The notes under the pieces were generated by a model that was not told where the DNA came from, did not search any database, and worked only from the letters and a program-made list of their open reading frames with translations. A program made the position numbers and the translations under genes. From an uncultured Prevotella sp. (GTDB lineage Bacteria; Bacteroidota; Bacteroidia; Bacteroidales; Bacteroidaceae): a stretch of DNA of 64,000 nucleotides. Position 1 is the first letter of the stretch, and every line of letters starts with the position of its first letter. The stretch spans positions 62,001-126,000 of the forward strand of contig OMXE01000002.1 of assembly GCA_900314935.1 (NCBI GenBank), read 5' to 3'. Below are positions 9,301 to 17,703 of the stretch, piece by piece.

Positions 9301-10971
9301 ATGATCAAGCAACTGTACATCAAGAACTTCACACTCATTGATACGCTGGATATGACTTTCCAGCCTGGATTCTCTGTCATTACAGGTGAGACAGGTGCAG
9401 GAAAGAGCATCATCCTCGGCGCTATCGCCCTCCTGCTTGGACAACGGGCTGACTCGAAAGCCATCAAGAGCGGGGCCGACCGCTGCATCATCGAGGCACA
9501 CTTCGACCTTAGTCGCTATTCGATGGAGGATTTCTTTACTGAGCATGAGATAGATTATGATGCCACCGACTGTATCTTACGTCGTGAACTGACTGCCTCG
9601 GGAAAGAGTCGTGCTTTTATCAACGACACACCCGTACAATTGTCGTTGATGCGACAGCTGGGTCAGCAGCTGGTGGACATCCACTCGCAACACCAGAACC
9701 TGCTCCTTCAGGAAGAGGACTTCCAACTGAACGTGGTGGATATCATAGCCAACGACCAGAAACAGTTGGAGCAATACCGTCAGCTGTACCAAGAGTACCT
9801 GTCGGCCAAGAAGGCGGTCAAGGAGATGCAGGAGGCGATTGACAAGGCAAACGACAATCAGGATTTCCTGCGCTTCCAACTATCGGAACTGAAAGATGCC
9901 GACCTCAGCGAAGGAATTCAGGAGGAGTTGGAACAGGAACGCGAAACGCTTAGTCATGCGGAGGACATCAAGAGTGGTCTTTTCGCAGCCGACCAGCTGC
10001 TGAGCAGAGGCGAAGGCGGTATTGTCGAACGACTCAAAGAAGCATCAAAGACGTTGGACGCCATTAAAAAGGTCTTTCCAGACATCCTGGATGTGGCGGA
10101 ACGTACCGAAAGCTGTTACATTGAACTGAAAGATATTGCCGGCGAAATCAGCAGTTGCGCTGAGGATTTCGATTTCGATCCACAACGTCTTGAGATCATC
10201 CACAACAAGCTCGACCAGATTTACTCCCTGGAAAAGAAGCATCATGTGGATTCCGTGGAACAGCTCATCGCCATCAGGGATGAACTCGCCCGTCAGCTTG
10301 ACAGAATCGACAACAGCGAGGATGAGTTAAAGAATCTCCAAGCAAAGGAAACCGCCCTACTCAACCTGTGTAATGAAACAGCCGGGAAGTTAAGTCAGCT
10401 TCGCGAGAAAGCGGCCCGCAAAATCGAGAAGGAGATGCTGAAACGTCTCGTTCCCTTAGGTATTCCCCATGTGCGCTTCGAGGTACAGCAAGCTCCGAAG
10501 GAGCTATCACATGACGGAGCCGACCGTATCACCTTCCTGTTCAGTGCCAATACCAGTACCCCACTACTACCCGTCAGCGAGGTAGCCTCCGGTGGTGAGA
10601 TTGCCCGTGTGATGCTATCCCTGAAGGCAATGATTAGTGGAGCCGTCAAACTGCCCACCATCATCTTCGACGAGATTGATACGGGCGTGAGCGGTAAGAC
10701 TGCCGAGATGATGGCGAAGATCATGCAGGAGATGGGTGCGTCCGACAGACAGGTGATCAGTATTACGCACCTGCCGCAGATTGCCGCCTTAGGGACGACA
10801 CATTATAAAGTATATAAAGAAGAGAGTCAGCAAGGCACCATCTCTCACATGCAGCTTCTTCAGGAAGAGGAACGCGTGCAGGAGATCGCCCAGATGCTGA
10901 GCGGCAGCAATGTTACTGAAGCTGCCGTTGTCCATGCCAAGGAACTCTTGAAACAATCCAAGAAGATATGA
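9301..10971 (+). CDS. recN: DNA repair protein RecN
   Basis: SMC-like ATPase for recombinational repair of double-strand breaks. Walker A is GETGAGKSIILGAI (about residues 31-44), the ABC signature is EVASGGEIARVMLSLK, and Walker B is TIIFDEIDTGVSGKTAE. Long coiled coils lie between about 155 and 370. The length of 556 matches the family. The start is fixed by MIKQLYIKNFTLID. The stop overlaps the next start by four bases. Confidence 0.96.
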   Translation: MIKQLYIKNFTLIDTLDMTFQPGFSVITGETGAGKSIILGAIALLLGQRADSKAIKSGADRCIIEAHFDLSRYSMEDFFTEHEIDYDATDCILRRELTASGKSRAFINDTPVQLSLMRQLGQQLVDIHSQHQNLLLQEEDFQLNVVDIIANDQKQLEQYRQLYQEYLSAKKAVKEMQEAIDKANDNQDFLRFQLSELKDADLSEGIQEELEQERETLSHAEDIKSGLFAADQLLSRGEGGIVERLKEASKTLDAIKKVFPDILDVAERTESCYIELKDIAGEISSCAEDFDFDPQRLEIIHNKLDQIYSLEKKHHVDSVEQLIAIRDELARQLDRIDNSEDELKNLQAKETALLNLCNETAGKLSQLREKAARKIEKEMLKRLVPLGIPHVRFEVQQAPKELSHDGADRITFLFSANTSTPLLPVSEVASGGEIARVMLSLKAMISGAVKLPTIIFDEIDTGVSGKTAEMMAKIMQEMGASDRQVISITHLPQIAALGTTHYKVYKEESQQGTISHMQLLQEEERVQEIAQMLSGSNVTEAAVVHAKELLKQSKKI

Positions 10972-12641
10972 AAAGACTGAGAATATTACTGGCTTCGGCC
11001 GTTATGTTATGTAATACTGCCGTCATGGCACAATCGGCAGCCGTTAAGAACGTTGCTAAGAGCGTGTTCTCGCTTACCACGTTCCGTGCTGACGGCTCCC
11101 TGCTCGCCTCATCCCATGGTGTCTTTGTAGGCAACGATGGTGAGGCAGTCAGCGACCTCACTCCTTTCCGTGGTGCTGCCAAGGCAGTGGTCATCGACCA
11201 GAAAGGTAATAAGATGGAGGTGACCCGTATGCTGGGTATCAATGATATTTACAATGTGGCACGTTTCCGTGTTAACGGAAAGACCACCCCAGCCTCCATG
11301 GCCTCCTCTTCCCTATCAACGGGTGCCCATGCCTGGCTAGTAGGCTACGCTGTGAAGAACCCGGAGATTACTGGCACTACCGTGAAGAGTGTGGAGACCT
11401 TCATGGACAAGTATGCTTATTATATCTTCGGTATGAATGCACCCGACAATGCCATCGCTTGTCCGTTTGTCAATGACAACGGCGAGGTGATTGGTATTCT
11501 GCAGGTAAGCAACACCACCTTCGACACCCATGCCACAGATGCACGTTTCATCAATAGTCTGACGCTGAACGGTCTTTCACTGAACAATGCGGACATCCGA
11601 CAAATAGGTATTCCCGTCGCCATGCCCACCGATCTGACACAGGCTCAGGTGTTACTGATGATGACAGGACAAAGCGGTGACTCCCTCAAATATGTGGCAG
11701 CCATCGACGATTTCTGTCAGCTCTTCCCCACTCAGCTCGACGGTTATGATGCTCGAGCTCGCTTGCTCATCAGACAAAACCGGTTCGACGAGGCGGCCAA
11801 GACCATGGAGAGTGCTATCAAACAAGCAGAAAAGAAAGACGAGGGTCATTACTATTATGGAAAGTTGATCTACGACAAGCTGGTCAACCAGCCCAATCCC
11901 GCCTACGAGAAATGGACAATCGACAAGGCCATGGAAGAGCTTAACGAAGCCTATACCCTCTCGCCGCAGGCGCACTACCGTCATCTGATGGCGCAGATCA
12001 CCTTCTCGAAGAAAGCCTATCAGGAAGCTTACGATATGTTCATGTCGCTTTATCAGGACAAAGACTATAGGAATCCTGAGCTGCTCTATGAGGCTGCACG
12101 GTGCAAGCAGATGCTCGATGCTCCGGCAACAGAGGTGATTGCCCTGCTCGACAGTGCCATCAATACCACCGACTCCCTGCAGATCATCAGTGCTGCACCT
12201 TATTTCCTGGCCCGTGCCACGGCATACGAACAAGTTGACAGTTTCCGTCAGGCCGTTTTCGATTACTCCCGATATGAGTACTTGGTACAAGGCAGGGTGA
12301 ATGCCAATTTCTATTACATCCGCGAACAAGCCGAGGTAAAGGGTCATCTGTACCAGCAGGCACTCACGGATATTGCCCGTGCCATCATCCTTGCCCCGGA
12401 AGAAGCTACCTACATTGCAGAGATGGCTTCCCTGCAACTTCGTGTGAATCTTGTTGACCAAGCTTTGCTGTCTGCTGAGCAGTGTACGAAGGTAGCGCCG
12501 GAATACAGTGACGGCTACCTATTGTTAGGACTTGCACAGATCAAAAAGGGAAGGCAAGCAGAAGGAATTGCTAACTTGCAGAAAGCAAAAGAGTTAGGAA
12601 ATCCGCAAGCAGATGGCCTGATTGAGAAATATTCTAAGTAA
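10968..12641 (+). CDS. Exported TPR protein with degenerate trypsin-like domain
   Basis: Signal peptide at residues 1-22 (ending AVMAQS). Residues 25-215 align by eye with an HtrA/trypsin-like fold: SSHGVFVGNDGEAVSDL sits where active enzymes have the histidine loop, IYNVARFRV where the Asp strand is, and ACPFVNDNGEVIGI where the GNSGSP serine loop is. The catalytic His, Asp and Ser all appear lost. Residues 225-557 are helical TPR-type repeats. I infer a periplasmic scaffold. It is co-transcribed with recN through an ATGA overlap. Confidence 0.75.
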   Translation: MKRLRILLASAVMLCNTAVMAQSAAVKNVAKSVFSLTTFRADGSLLASSHGVFVGNDGEAVSDLTPFRGAAKAVVIDQKGNKMEVTRMLGINDIYNVARFRVNGKTTPASMASSSLSTGAHAWLVGYAVKNPEITGTTVKSVETFMDKYAYYIFGMNAPDNAIACPFVNDNGEVIGILQVSNTTFDTHATDARFINSLTLNGLSLNNADIRQIGIPVAMPTDLTQAQVLLMMTGQSGDSLKYVAAIDDFCQLFPTQLDGYDARARLLIRQNRFDEAAKTMESAIKQAEKKDEGHYYYGKLIYDKLVNQPNPAYEKWTIDKAMEELNEAYTLSPQAHYRHLMAQITFSKKAYQEAYDMFMSLYQDKDYRNPELLYEAARCKQMLDAPATEVIALLDSAINTTDSLQIISAAPYFLARATAYEQVDSFRQAVFDYSRYEYLVQGRVNANFYYIREQAEVKGHLYQQALTDIARAIILAPEEATYIAEMASLQLRVNLVDQALLSAEQCTKVAPEYSDGYLLLGLAQIKKGRQAEGIANLQKAKELGNPQADGLIEKYSK

Positions 12642-12666
12642 ATTTGCAAAAAAACACAAATAAATT

Positions 12667-12696
12667 TTTGTATCACACAGAAAACTTGTATCTTTG
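12667..12696 (+). promoter_or_regulatory. Promoter of the HU gene
   Basis: TTTG at 12667-12670, an 18-base spacer, and TATCTTTG at 12689-12696: a near-consensus Bacteroidota housekeeping promoter 43 bases upstream of the HU start codon. Confidence 0.75.
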
Positions 12697-12739
12697 CAGT
12701 CCGAAATGAGTAAGAACAACTTTTAATCATTCAAAAGAT

Positions 12740-13021
12740 ATGACAAAAGCAGAAATTATTGAAGAGATCGTTGCTAAAACGGGTATCGCTCGCAAGGATG
12801 CTTCAGCATCCGTAGAAGCATTCATGGAGATTATCAAAGACAGTCTTCTGGAGAAGAAGGAAAACGTTTATTTGCGCGGCTTCGGCAGCTTCATCGTGAA
12901 GCATCGTGCTGAGAAGACCGCCCGTAACATCTCCAAGAACACGACTATTGTCATTGCAGCGCATGACTTCCCCAGCTTCAAGCCGGCTAAGAGCTTCGTA
13001 GCAAAGATGAAGGGAGAGTAA
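12740..13021 (+). CDS. HU/IHF family DNA-binding protein
   Basis: Small nucleoid protein that bends DNA as a dimer. The N-terminal dimerisation helices (MTKAEIIEEIVAKTGIARKD), the GFGSF turn and the beta-arm leading to FKPAKSFV are all present. The arm sequence (KTARNISKNTTIVIAAHD) differs from textbook HU, where RNPxTG is usual, so this is one of the IHF-like variants common in Bacteroidales. It has its own promoter and a short leader. Confidence 0.93.
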   Translation: MTKAEIIEEIVAKTGIARKDASASVEAFMEIIKDSLLEKKENVYLRGFGSFIVKHRAEKTARNISKNTTIVIAAHDFPSFKPAKSFVAKMKGE

Positions 13022-13082
13022 ATCAGGTTTATGTTGCCTGCAATCAAGACATACGTAATAATCATCATTAATTCATTTAATT

Positions 13083-13172
13083 ATGCCAAACGGAAAAAAG
13101 AAAAAGGGTCACAAGATGGCCACGCACAAGCGTAAGAAGAGATTAAGAAAGAATCGTCATAAGAGCAAGTAA
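13083..13172 (+). CDS. AURKAIP1/COX24-type 29-residue basic protein
   Basis: A 29-codon gene, almost all Lys/Arg/His (MPNGKKKKGHKMATHKRK...), matching the short Bacteroidota family annotated as AURKAIP1/COX24 domain protein, the bacterial relative of mitochondrial ribosomal protein mS38. I infer binding to 16S rRNA in the small subunit. It sits between HU and RNase G. Its last codons form the left arm of a perfect 14-bp hairpin. Confidence 0.85.
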   Translation: MPNGKKKKGHKMATHKRKKRLRKNRHKSK

Positions 13173-13189
13173 CCATACTTGCTCTTATG
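13158..13189 (+). promoter_or_regulatory. Perfect 14-bp hairpin before RNase G gene
   Basis: CATAAGAGCAAGTA (from 13158) pairs without mismatch with TACTTGCTCTTATG (ending 13189) around a four-base loop, starting inside the last codons of the small basic protein and ending 19 bases before the RNase G ATG. No U-run follows, so it is unlikely to be a plain terminator. A processing or autoregulatory site for RNase G is a reasonable inference. Confidence 0.6.
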
Positions 13190-13208
13190 GTAAACAAGAA
13201 AAGCAGAA

Positions 13209-14783
13209 ATGACCAGCGAAGTTGTAATTGACGTCCGACAGAAAGATATCTCAATTGCCCTGCTGGAAGATAAGAACCTGGTAGAGTACCAGACTGAGCC
13301 TCGCTCAGCATCTTTCGCTGTCGGAAACATCTACATCGCCAAAGTAAAGAAACTGATGGCGGGACTGAATGCCAGTTTTGTGGATGTAGGTTATGAACGG
13401 GACGCTTTTCTGCATTATCTTGACCTAGGAAATCAATTCAGTTCCTACGAGAAGTATCTCAAACAGGTACAGAGCGATAGGAAGAGACTTTACCCATTTG
13501 CCAAGGCATCACGCCTACCCGATCTGAAGAAAGACGGCAGTGTGGCCACCACCCTGCAGAAAGATCAGGAGGTACTGGTGCAGATTGTCAAAGAACCCAT
13601 TTCCACAAAAGGACCCCGACTAACGGCGGAATTGAGTTTTGCAGGCCGTTATCTGGTATTGGTTCCTTTCAACGACAAAGTCTCTGTTTCCTCAAAAATC
13701 AAAAGCGGTGAAGAGCGGGCACGCCTCAAGCAGCTCATCCAGAGCATCAAGCCCAAGAACGTTGGCGTCATCGTACGCACTGTAGCAGAGGGCAAGCGTG
13801 TTGCCGAACTCGACACTGAGCTTAAAATCCTTCTAAAGCGTTGGGAGGAAGCCATTACCAAAGTACAGAAAACCACCTCACGCCCACAGCTCGTCTATGA
13901 GGAGACCAGCAGGGTCGTAGCCTTGTTGCGCGACTTGTTCAATCCTTCATACGAAAATATCTACGTGAACGACGAGCAGGTATTCAACGAGGTAAAAGAC
14001 TATGTCACTCTTATCGCCCCTGAAAAGGCGGGCATCGTCAAGCTCTACAAAGGTAATGTGCCTATCTTTGACAACTTCAACATCACCAAGCAGATCAAGT
14101 CGAGCTTCGGCAAGACGGTCAACTACAAGCACGGGGCCTATCTCATCATTGAGCATACAGAGGCCATGCACGTGGTTGACGTGAACAGCGGTAACCGCAC
14201 CCGGGCAGAGAAAGGACAGGAGGGAAATGCCCTGGAAGTGAATCTCGGTGCCGCCGATGAACTGGCTCGTCAGCTGCGTCTGCGCGATATGGGCGGTATC
14301 ATCATCGTTGACTTCATCGATATGAACCTGGCAGAAGACCGCCAGATGCTCTATGAGCGCATGTGCAAGAACATGCAAAAAGACCGCGCGCGCCATAACA
14401 TCTTGCCCTTGAGCAAGTTCGGTTTGATGCAGATTACCCGTCAGAGGGTTCGTCCTGCCATGGACGTGAATGTTGAAGAGGATTGCCCAACGTGTTTCGG
14501 CAGTGGAAAGATCAAGTCGAGTATCTTGTTCACTGACCAGCTCGAAAGGAAGATTGACAACCTGGTCAATAAGATTGGCGTCAAACGATTCTACCTGCAC
14601 GTCCACCCGTATGTGGCTGCCTACATCAATCAGGGCTTCATCAGTATGAAGCGTAAGTGGCAGATGAACTACGGACTGGGTGTACATGTGATTCCCTCGC
14701 AGAAGATGGGCTTCTTGCAGTACGAGTTCTATGATGACAAGAAGCAACTCATCGACATGCGCGAGGAGATGGAAAACAAATAA
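13209..14783 (+). CDS. rng: Ribonuclease E/G family endoribonuclease
   Basis: Single-strand-specific endoribonuclease for rRNA and mRNA processing, 524 residues, close to RNase G length and without the degradosome scaffold of RNase E. An S1 RNA-binding domain lies at about 38-140 (VGNIYIAKVKKLMAGLNASF). The catalytic core carries the metal-binding Asp residues of VVDVNSGNRTR and IIIVDFIDM, and the Zn-link CPTCFGSGK holds the dimer. A strong terminator follows. Confidence 0.94.
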   Translation: MTSEVVIDVRQKDISIALLEDKNLVEYQTEPRSASFAVGNIYIAKVKKLMAGLNASFVDVGYERDAFLHYLDLGNQFSSYEKYLKQVQSDRKRLYPFAKASRLPDLKKDGSVATTLQKDQEVLVQIVKEPISTKGPRLTAELSFAGRYLVLVPFNDKVSVSSKIKSGEERARLKQLIQSIKPKNVGVIVRTVAEGKRVAELDTELKILLKRWEEAITKVQKTTSRPQLVYEETSRVVALLRDLFNPSYENIYVNDEQVFNEVKDYVTLIAPEKAGIVKLYKGNVPIFDNFNITKQIKSSFGKTVNYKHGAYLIIEHTEAMHVVDVNSGNRTRAEKGQEGNALEVNLGAADELARQLRLRDMGGIIIVDFIDMNLAEDRQMLYERMCKNMQKDRARHNILPLSKFGLMQITRQRVRPAMDVNVEEDCPTCFGSGKIKSSILFTDQLERKIDNLVNKIGVKRFYLHVHPYVAAYINQGFISMKRKWQMNYGLGVHVIPSQKMGFLQYEFYDDKKQLIDMREEMENK

Positions 14784-14787
14784 GAAG

Positions 14788-14819
14788 GAGGGTATGCAGA
14801 AGTTGCATACCCTCTTTTT
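14788..14819 (+). terminator. Terminator after RNase G gene
   Basis: GAGGGTATGCA (14788-14798) pairs with TGCATACCCTC (14804-14814), followed by TTTTT. An 11-bp perfect stem five bases after the stop codon. Confidence 0.9.
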
Positions 14820-14899
14820 CGTTCTCTATATTTTTGTAACTTTTAACCGTCTATTAGTTTTTTTTCCGTTAAATAAGATGCTGTTATAAAAAATATGTG

Positions 14900-14907
14900 T
14901 AATTTTG
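14900..14907 (+). promoter_or_regulatory. -7 box of first CotH gene
   Basis: TAATTTTG fits TAnnTTTG, 40 bases before the preferred start codon at 14947. No clear -33 box. Confidence 0.45.
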
Positions 14908-14946
14908 CCACCAAATAACAATCATGTAATATTACACTCAAAATCT

Positions 14947-17583
14947 ATGAAGAAATTATTAACGCTGGCATTATTCATTGCTAGCACTTACAGTGCTCAT
15001 GCACAACTTATTATCAACGAAATCATGCAGTCGAATGTCGAGTGCATCATGGATGACATCAAAGAGTTTCCCGACTCATGGGTAGAGTTGTATAACCCTA
15101 CTGATCAAACCATCAACTTGAAGGACTACAAGATCAGTAACAAGAACAAGGAAAAGAAAGCTTGGCAATTGCCCGACAAGACTGTTGCGGCTAAGGGGTA
15201 TGTCATTATCTACTGCGACAAGGAAGGAAAAGAGAATAACCGTCTTCACGCCGATTTCCGTCTGGAGTCAGGTAAGGGATGTACCGTTTATCTCTTTAAT
15301 AACAAAGAGGTAGTTGACAGTCTTCCTTATATCGATGAAAAGCCAATGGTCAAGATGCCTGCACCCGACATCGCATTCGGTCGTAAGACTGACGCTTCCG
15401 ACGAGTGGGGCTATCAGCTCACACCGACACCAGGTAAAGCCAATACGGGTGAGATTTGTAACGCCAAGCATATCTTAGGTGCTCCTGTATTCAGCGAACC
15501 GGGTCATGTCACTTCCGGTAATGCTGCCATCAACCTCGAACTGAGTCTGCCTGAAGGTGCTCCCGATGGTGCTTATATCACCTATACCACAAATGGTAGT
15601 GAGCCGACAAGTCAATCCACAAAATATACACAGCCCATCAGTATCACCAAGACAAAGGTGATTCGTGCCAAGGTATTCTGCGAAGGTTGGCTCTCACCGC
15701 TGAGTACAGCCCAGTCGTATATCTTCCACCCCAGAGAATTCACCATTCCTATCTTCTCTGTTCAGACTAACGATAAGTATCTGAACGCCAGGGATATCGG
15801 TCTTTTCGCCAACAACAACAGCAAGGAAGATAAGAAGACTCACGACTGGCGTCGTCCTGTCAATATAGAATTCTTCCCCGCCGAAGGTGAGCCAAGTGCT
15901 TTCAACCAGCCCGGCGAGACACGAATCCAAGGTGGACAGTCACGTTCTAATGCCTTGAAGTCAATGGTGTTCTATGCCAACAAGCGTTTTGACCCCGACC
16001 GCAAGCGTTTTGAATATGAGTTCTTCCCTGATCAGAAACCGGGTGTGAACCAGTTCAAGTCGTTCTCCCTGCGCGATGGCGGTAACGACTTCTCCGACAT
16101 GTACTTCCGTGATCTCATCATCCAGCGTACCATGGGTCCGAATGTCGACCTCGACTGGCAGGCTGGTCACTCAGCCGTTCTCTACATCAACGGCGAGTAT
16201 ATGGGTATGCTCAACATCCGTGAGCGTTCCAACGAAGACAATATCTACAGTAACTACGACGGTCTTGAGGATGTGGACGAGATTGAGATCTCACATGAGC
16301 AGCAAGGAAACCAAGACCTGTTCATCGAGGAGTTGAAGGAAGGCGACGATGTCTTCTATCAAGCCTTCAAGGATTTCTACAGTGAGAAGGGTCATACCAA
16401 GGCTGAATACGAGCAATGGATTGATGTCAGCGAGTATCTGAACGTGATGATTATGAACCTCTTCTACTGCAATATCGACTTCCCGGGCAACAACATCGTG
16501 TTCTGGCGCCCCAACGAAGATGCGAAAGTAGATATGCCTAAGAGATTCCGTGCGATTGTCAAGGATACAGACTTCGGACTTGGTCTCTACAATTTTAGTG
16601 AAACCAGCAGTTCCTCCAACACCATCGACATGATTTACAATCCCAGGAATTATGGTAACTCTTGGGCTTTCACCGAACCTGCTACCCGTCTGTTCAGGAA
16701 CATGATGGAGAATCCGGAAATGTTGAAGATGTTCATCGACAAGTGCTGTGTTTATACGGGCGACTTCATGAATGCCGAGGGAACAAGTGCTGTCATGGAT
16801 GCTATCCTGGAAGAAGCTCTGGATGAGTTTGTGGCCCATCGCGACAAATACAATAGTTGGGGTAATAACTACAACGATATTCTGAACAAATTCGAGAACG
16901 CCAAGAAATGGCTCGCCGGCTACGAAGAAAAGCAGCAAGGCTGGGGCGGCGGCTGGCCAGGCGGTGGCTGGCCAGGTTGGGGCGGCGGTGGCGGTGGCCA
17001 AGAGACCACCATCGTACACCTCCCCCGTACAGATTACTTCCTTCAGTATCTCAGTGCCAAGTACCTGAATGGTGTTGATGCTATTCCTGTAACTATCAAT
17101 AAGAGTATCACCGACCTGCCTGATGAAACCATCATCAACGACATCAAGCTTACAAAGGGTGTCTTCGACGGAAAGTTGTTCCTCAACCAGCAGATTACCT
17201 TAGAGGGTAAGACCGAAGTTGAACCGTTTGTGACAGGATGGGATATTGAGAAGACCGCCTCTAATGGAGCTGTTACAACAGACCACGTAGAAGGAGCCAT
17301 CTATACCTTTAACATGCCAGCATGCAAGAGTCTGGCCATCAAGGCTGTCCTTGGTAATCAAACAGGTATCACCAATGTGGATGCAAGGAGCTGGAAATGG
17401 AGCGTTGCCAACCACATGCTTAGCGTGAGCGGTGTACCCGCTGGCACCGACGTCACCTTATACAACCTGCAGGGTATGCTCATCAAGCAGATCAAGTCTG
17501 ACGGCTCAACCATCCAGTTACCGCTCATGAACAATCAGGTTTATATCCTGAAGGTGGGTAAGGAAACCATTAAGGTGAAGTAA
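14947..17583 (+). CDS. Secreted CotH-kinase / lamin-tail domain protein (copy 1)
   Basis: The start at 14947 is preferred over an upstream ATG because it gives a clean signal peptide (MKKLLTLALFIASTYSAHAQ). Domains in order: lamin-tail domain (about 20-150, LIINEIMQSN, DSWVELYNP), a chitobiase-type beta-sandwich (about 185-260, YITYTTNGSEPT), a CotH-like kinase domain (about 270-640, NGEYMGMLNIRERSNEDN and KDTDFGLGLYN), a Gly/Trp-rich insert near 660-685, and a C-terminal type IX sorting-like domain (LYNLQGMLIKQI, VYILKVGKETIKVK). CotH proteins phosphorylate protein targets in other systems; the target here is unknown. A paralogue follows directly. Confidence 0.85.
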   Translation: MKKLLTLALFIASTYSAHAQLIINEIMQSNVECIMDDIKEFPDSWVELYNPTDQTINLKDYKISNKNKEKKAWQLPDKTVAAKGYVIIYCDKEGKENNRLHADFRLESGKGCTVYLFNNKEVVDSLPYIDEKPMVKMPAPDIAFGRKTDASDEWGYQLTPTPGKANTGEICNAKHILGAPVFSEPGHVTSGNAAINLELSLPEGAPDGAYITYTTNGSEPTSQSTKYTQPISITKTKVIRAKVFCEGWLSPLSTAQSYIFHPREFTIPIFSVQTNDKYLNARDIGLFANNNSKEDKKTHDWRRPVNIEFFPAEGEPSAFNQPGETRIQGGQSRSNALKSMVFYANKRFDPDRKRFEYEFFPDQKPGVNQFKSFSLRDGGNDFSDMYFRDLIIQRTMGPNVDLDWQAGHSAVLYINGEYMGMLNIRERSNEDNIYSNYDGLEDVDEIEISHEQQGNQDLFIEELKEGDDVFYQAFKDFYSEKGHTKAEYEQWIDVSEYLNVMIMNLFYCNIDFPGNNIVFWRPNEDAKVDMPKRFRAIVKDTDFGLGLYNFSETSSSSNTIDMIYNPRNYGNSWAFTEPATRLFRNMMENPEMLKMFIDKCCVYTGDFMNAEGTSAVMDAILEEALDEFVAHRDKYNSWGNNYNDILNKFENAKKWLAGYEEKQQGWGGGWPGGGWPGWGGGGGGQETTIVHLPRTDYFLQYLSAKYLNGVDAIPVTINKSITDLPDETIINDIKLTKGVFDGKLFLNQQITLEGKTEVEPFVTGWDIEKTASNGAVTTDHVEGAIYTFNMPACKSLAIKAVLGNQTGITNVDARSWKWSVANHMLSVSGVPAGTDVTLYNLQGMLIKQIKSDGSTIQLPLMNNQVYILKVGKETIKVK

Positions 17584-17613
17584 TTCACATAGAAGATTAA
17601 CTATCTGTATATT

Positions 17614-17657
17614 ACTCGGCATAAAGGACGTAAAAGTTTTTAATGCCGAGTTTTTTT
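17614..17657 (+). terminator. Terminator between the CotH genes
   Basis: ACTCGGCAT (17614-17622) pairs with ATGCCGAGT (17643-17651) around a 20-base loop, followed by a run of seven T. The T-run also supplies the -33 box of the next promoter. Confidence 0.75.
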
Positions 17658-17685
17658 GTTTTGCTCAATACTTTTCGTATCTTTG
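17655..17685 (+). promoter_or_regulatory. Promoter of second CotH gene
   Basis: TTTG at 17655-17658, a 19-base spacer and TATCTTTG at 17678-17685: consensus Bacteroidota promoter, 18 bases before the start codon. The second CotH gene therefore has its own promoter. Confidence 0.75.
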
Positions 17686-17703
17686 CCAACAAATTGGTAC
17701 TAA

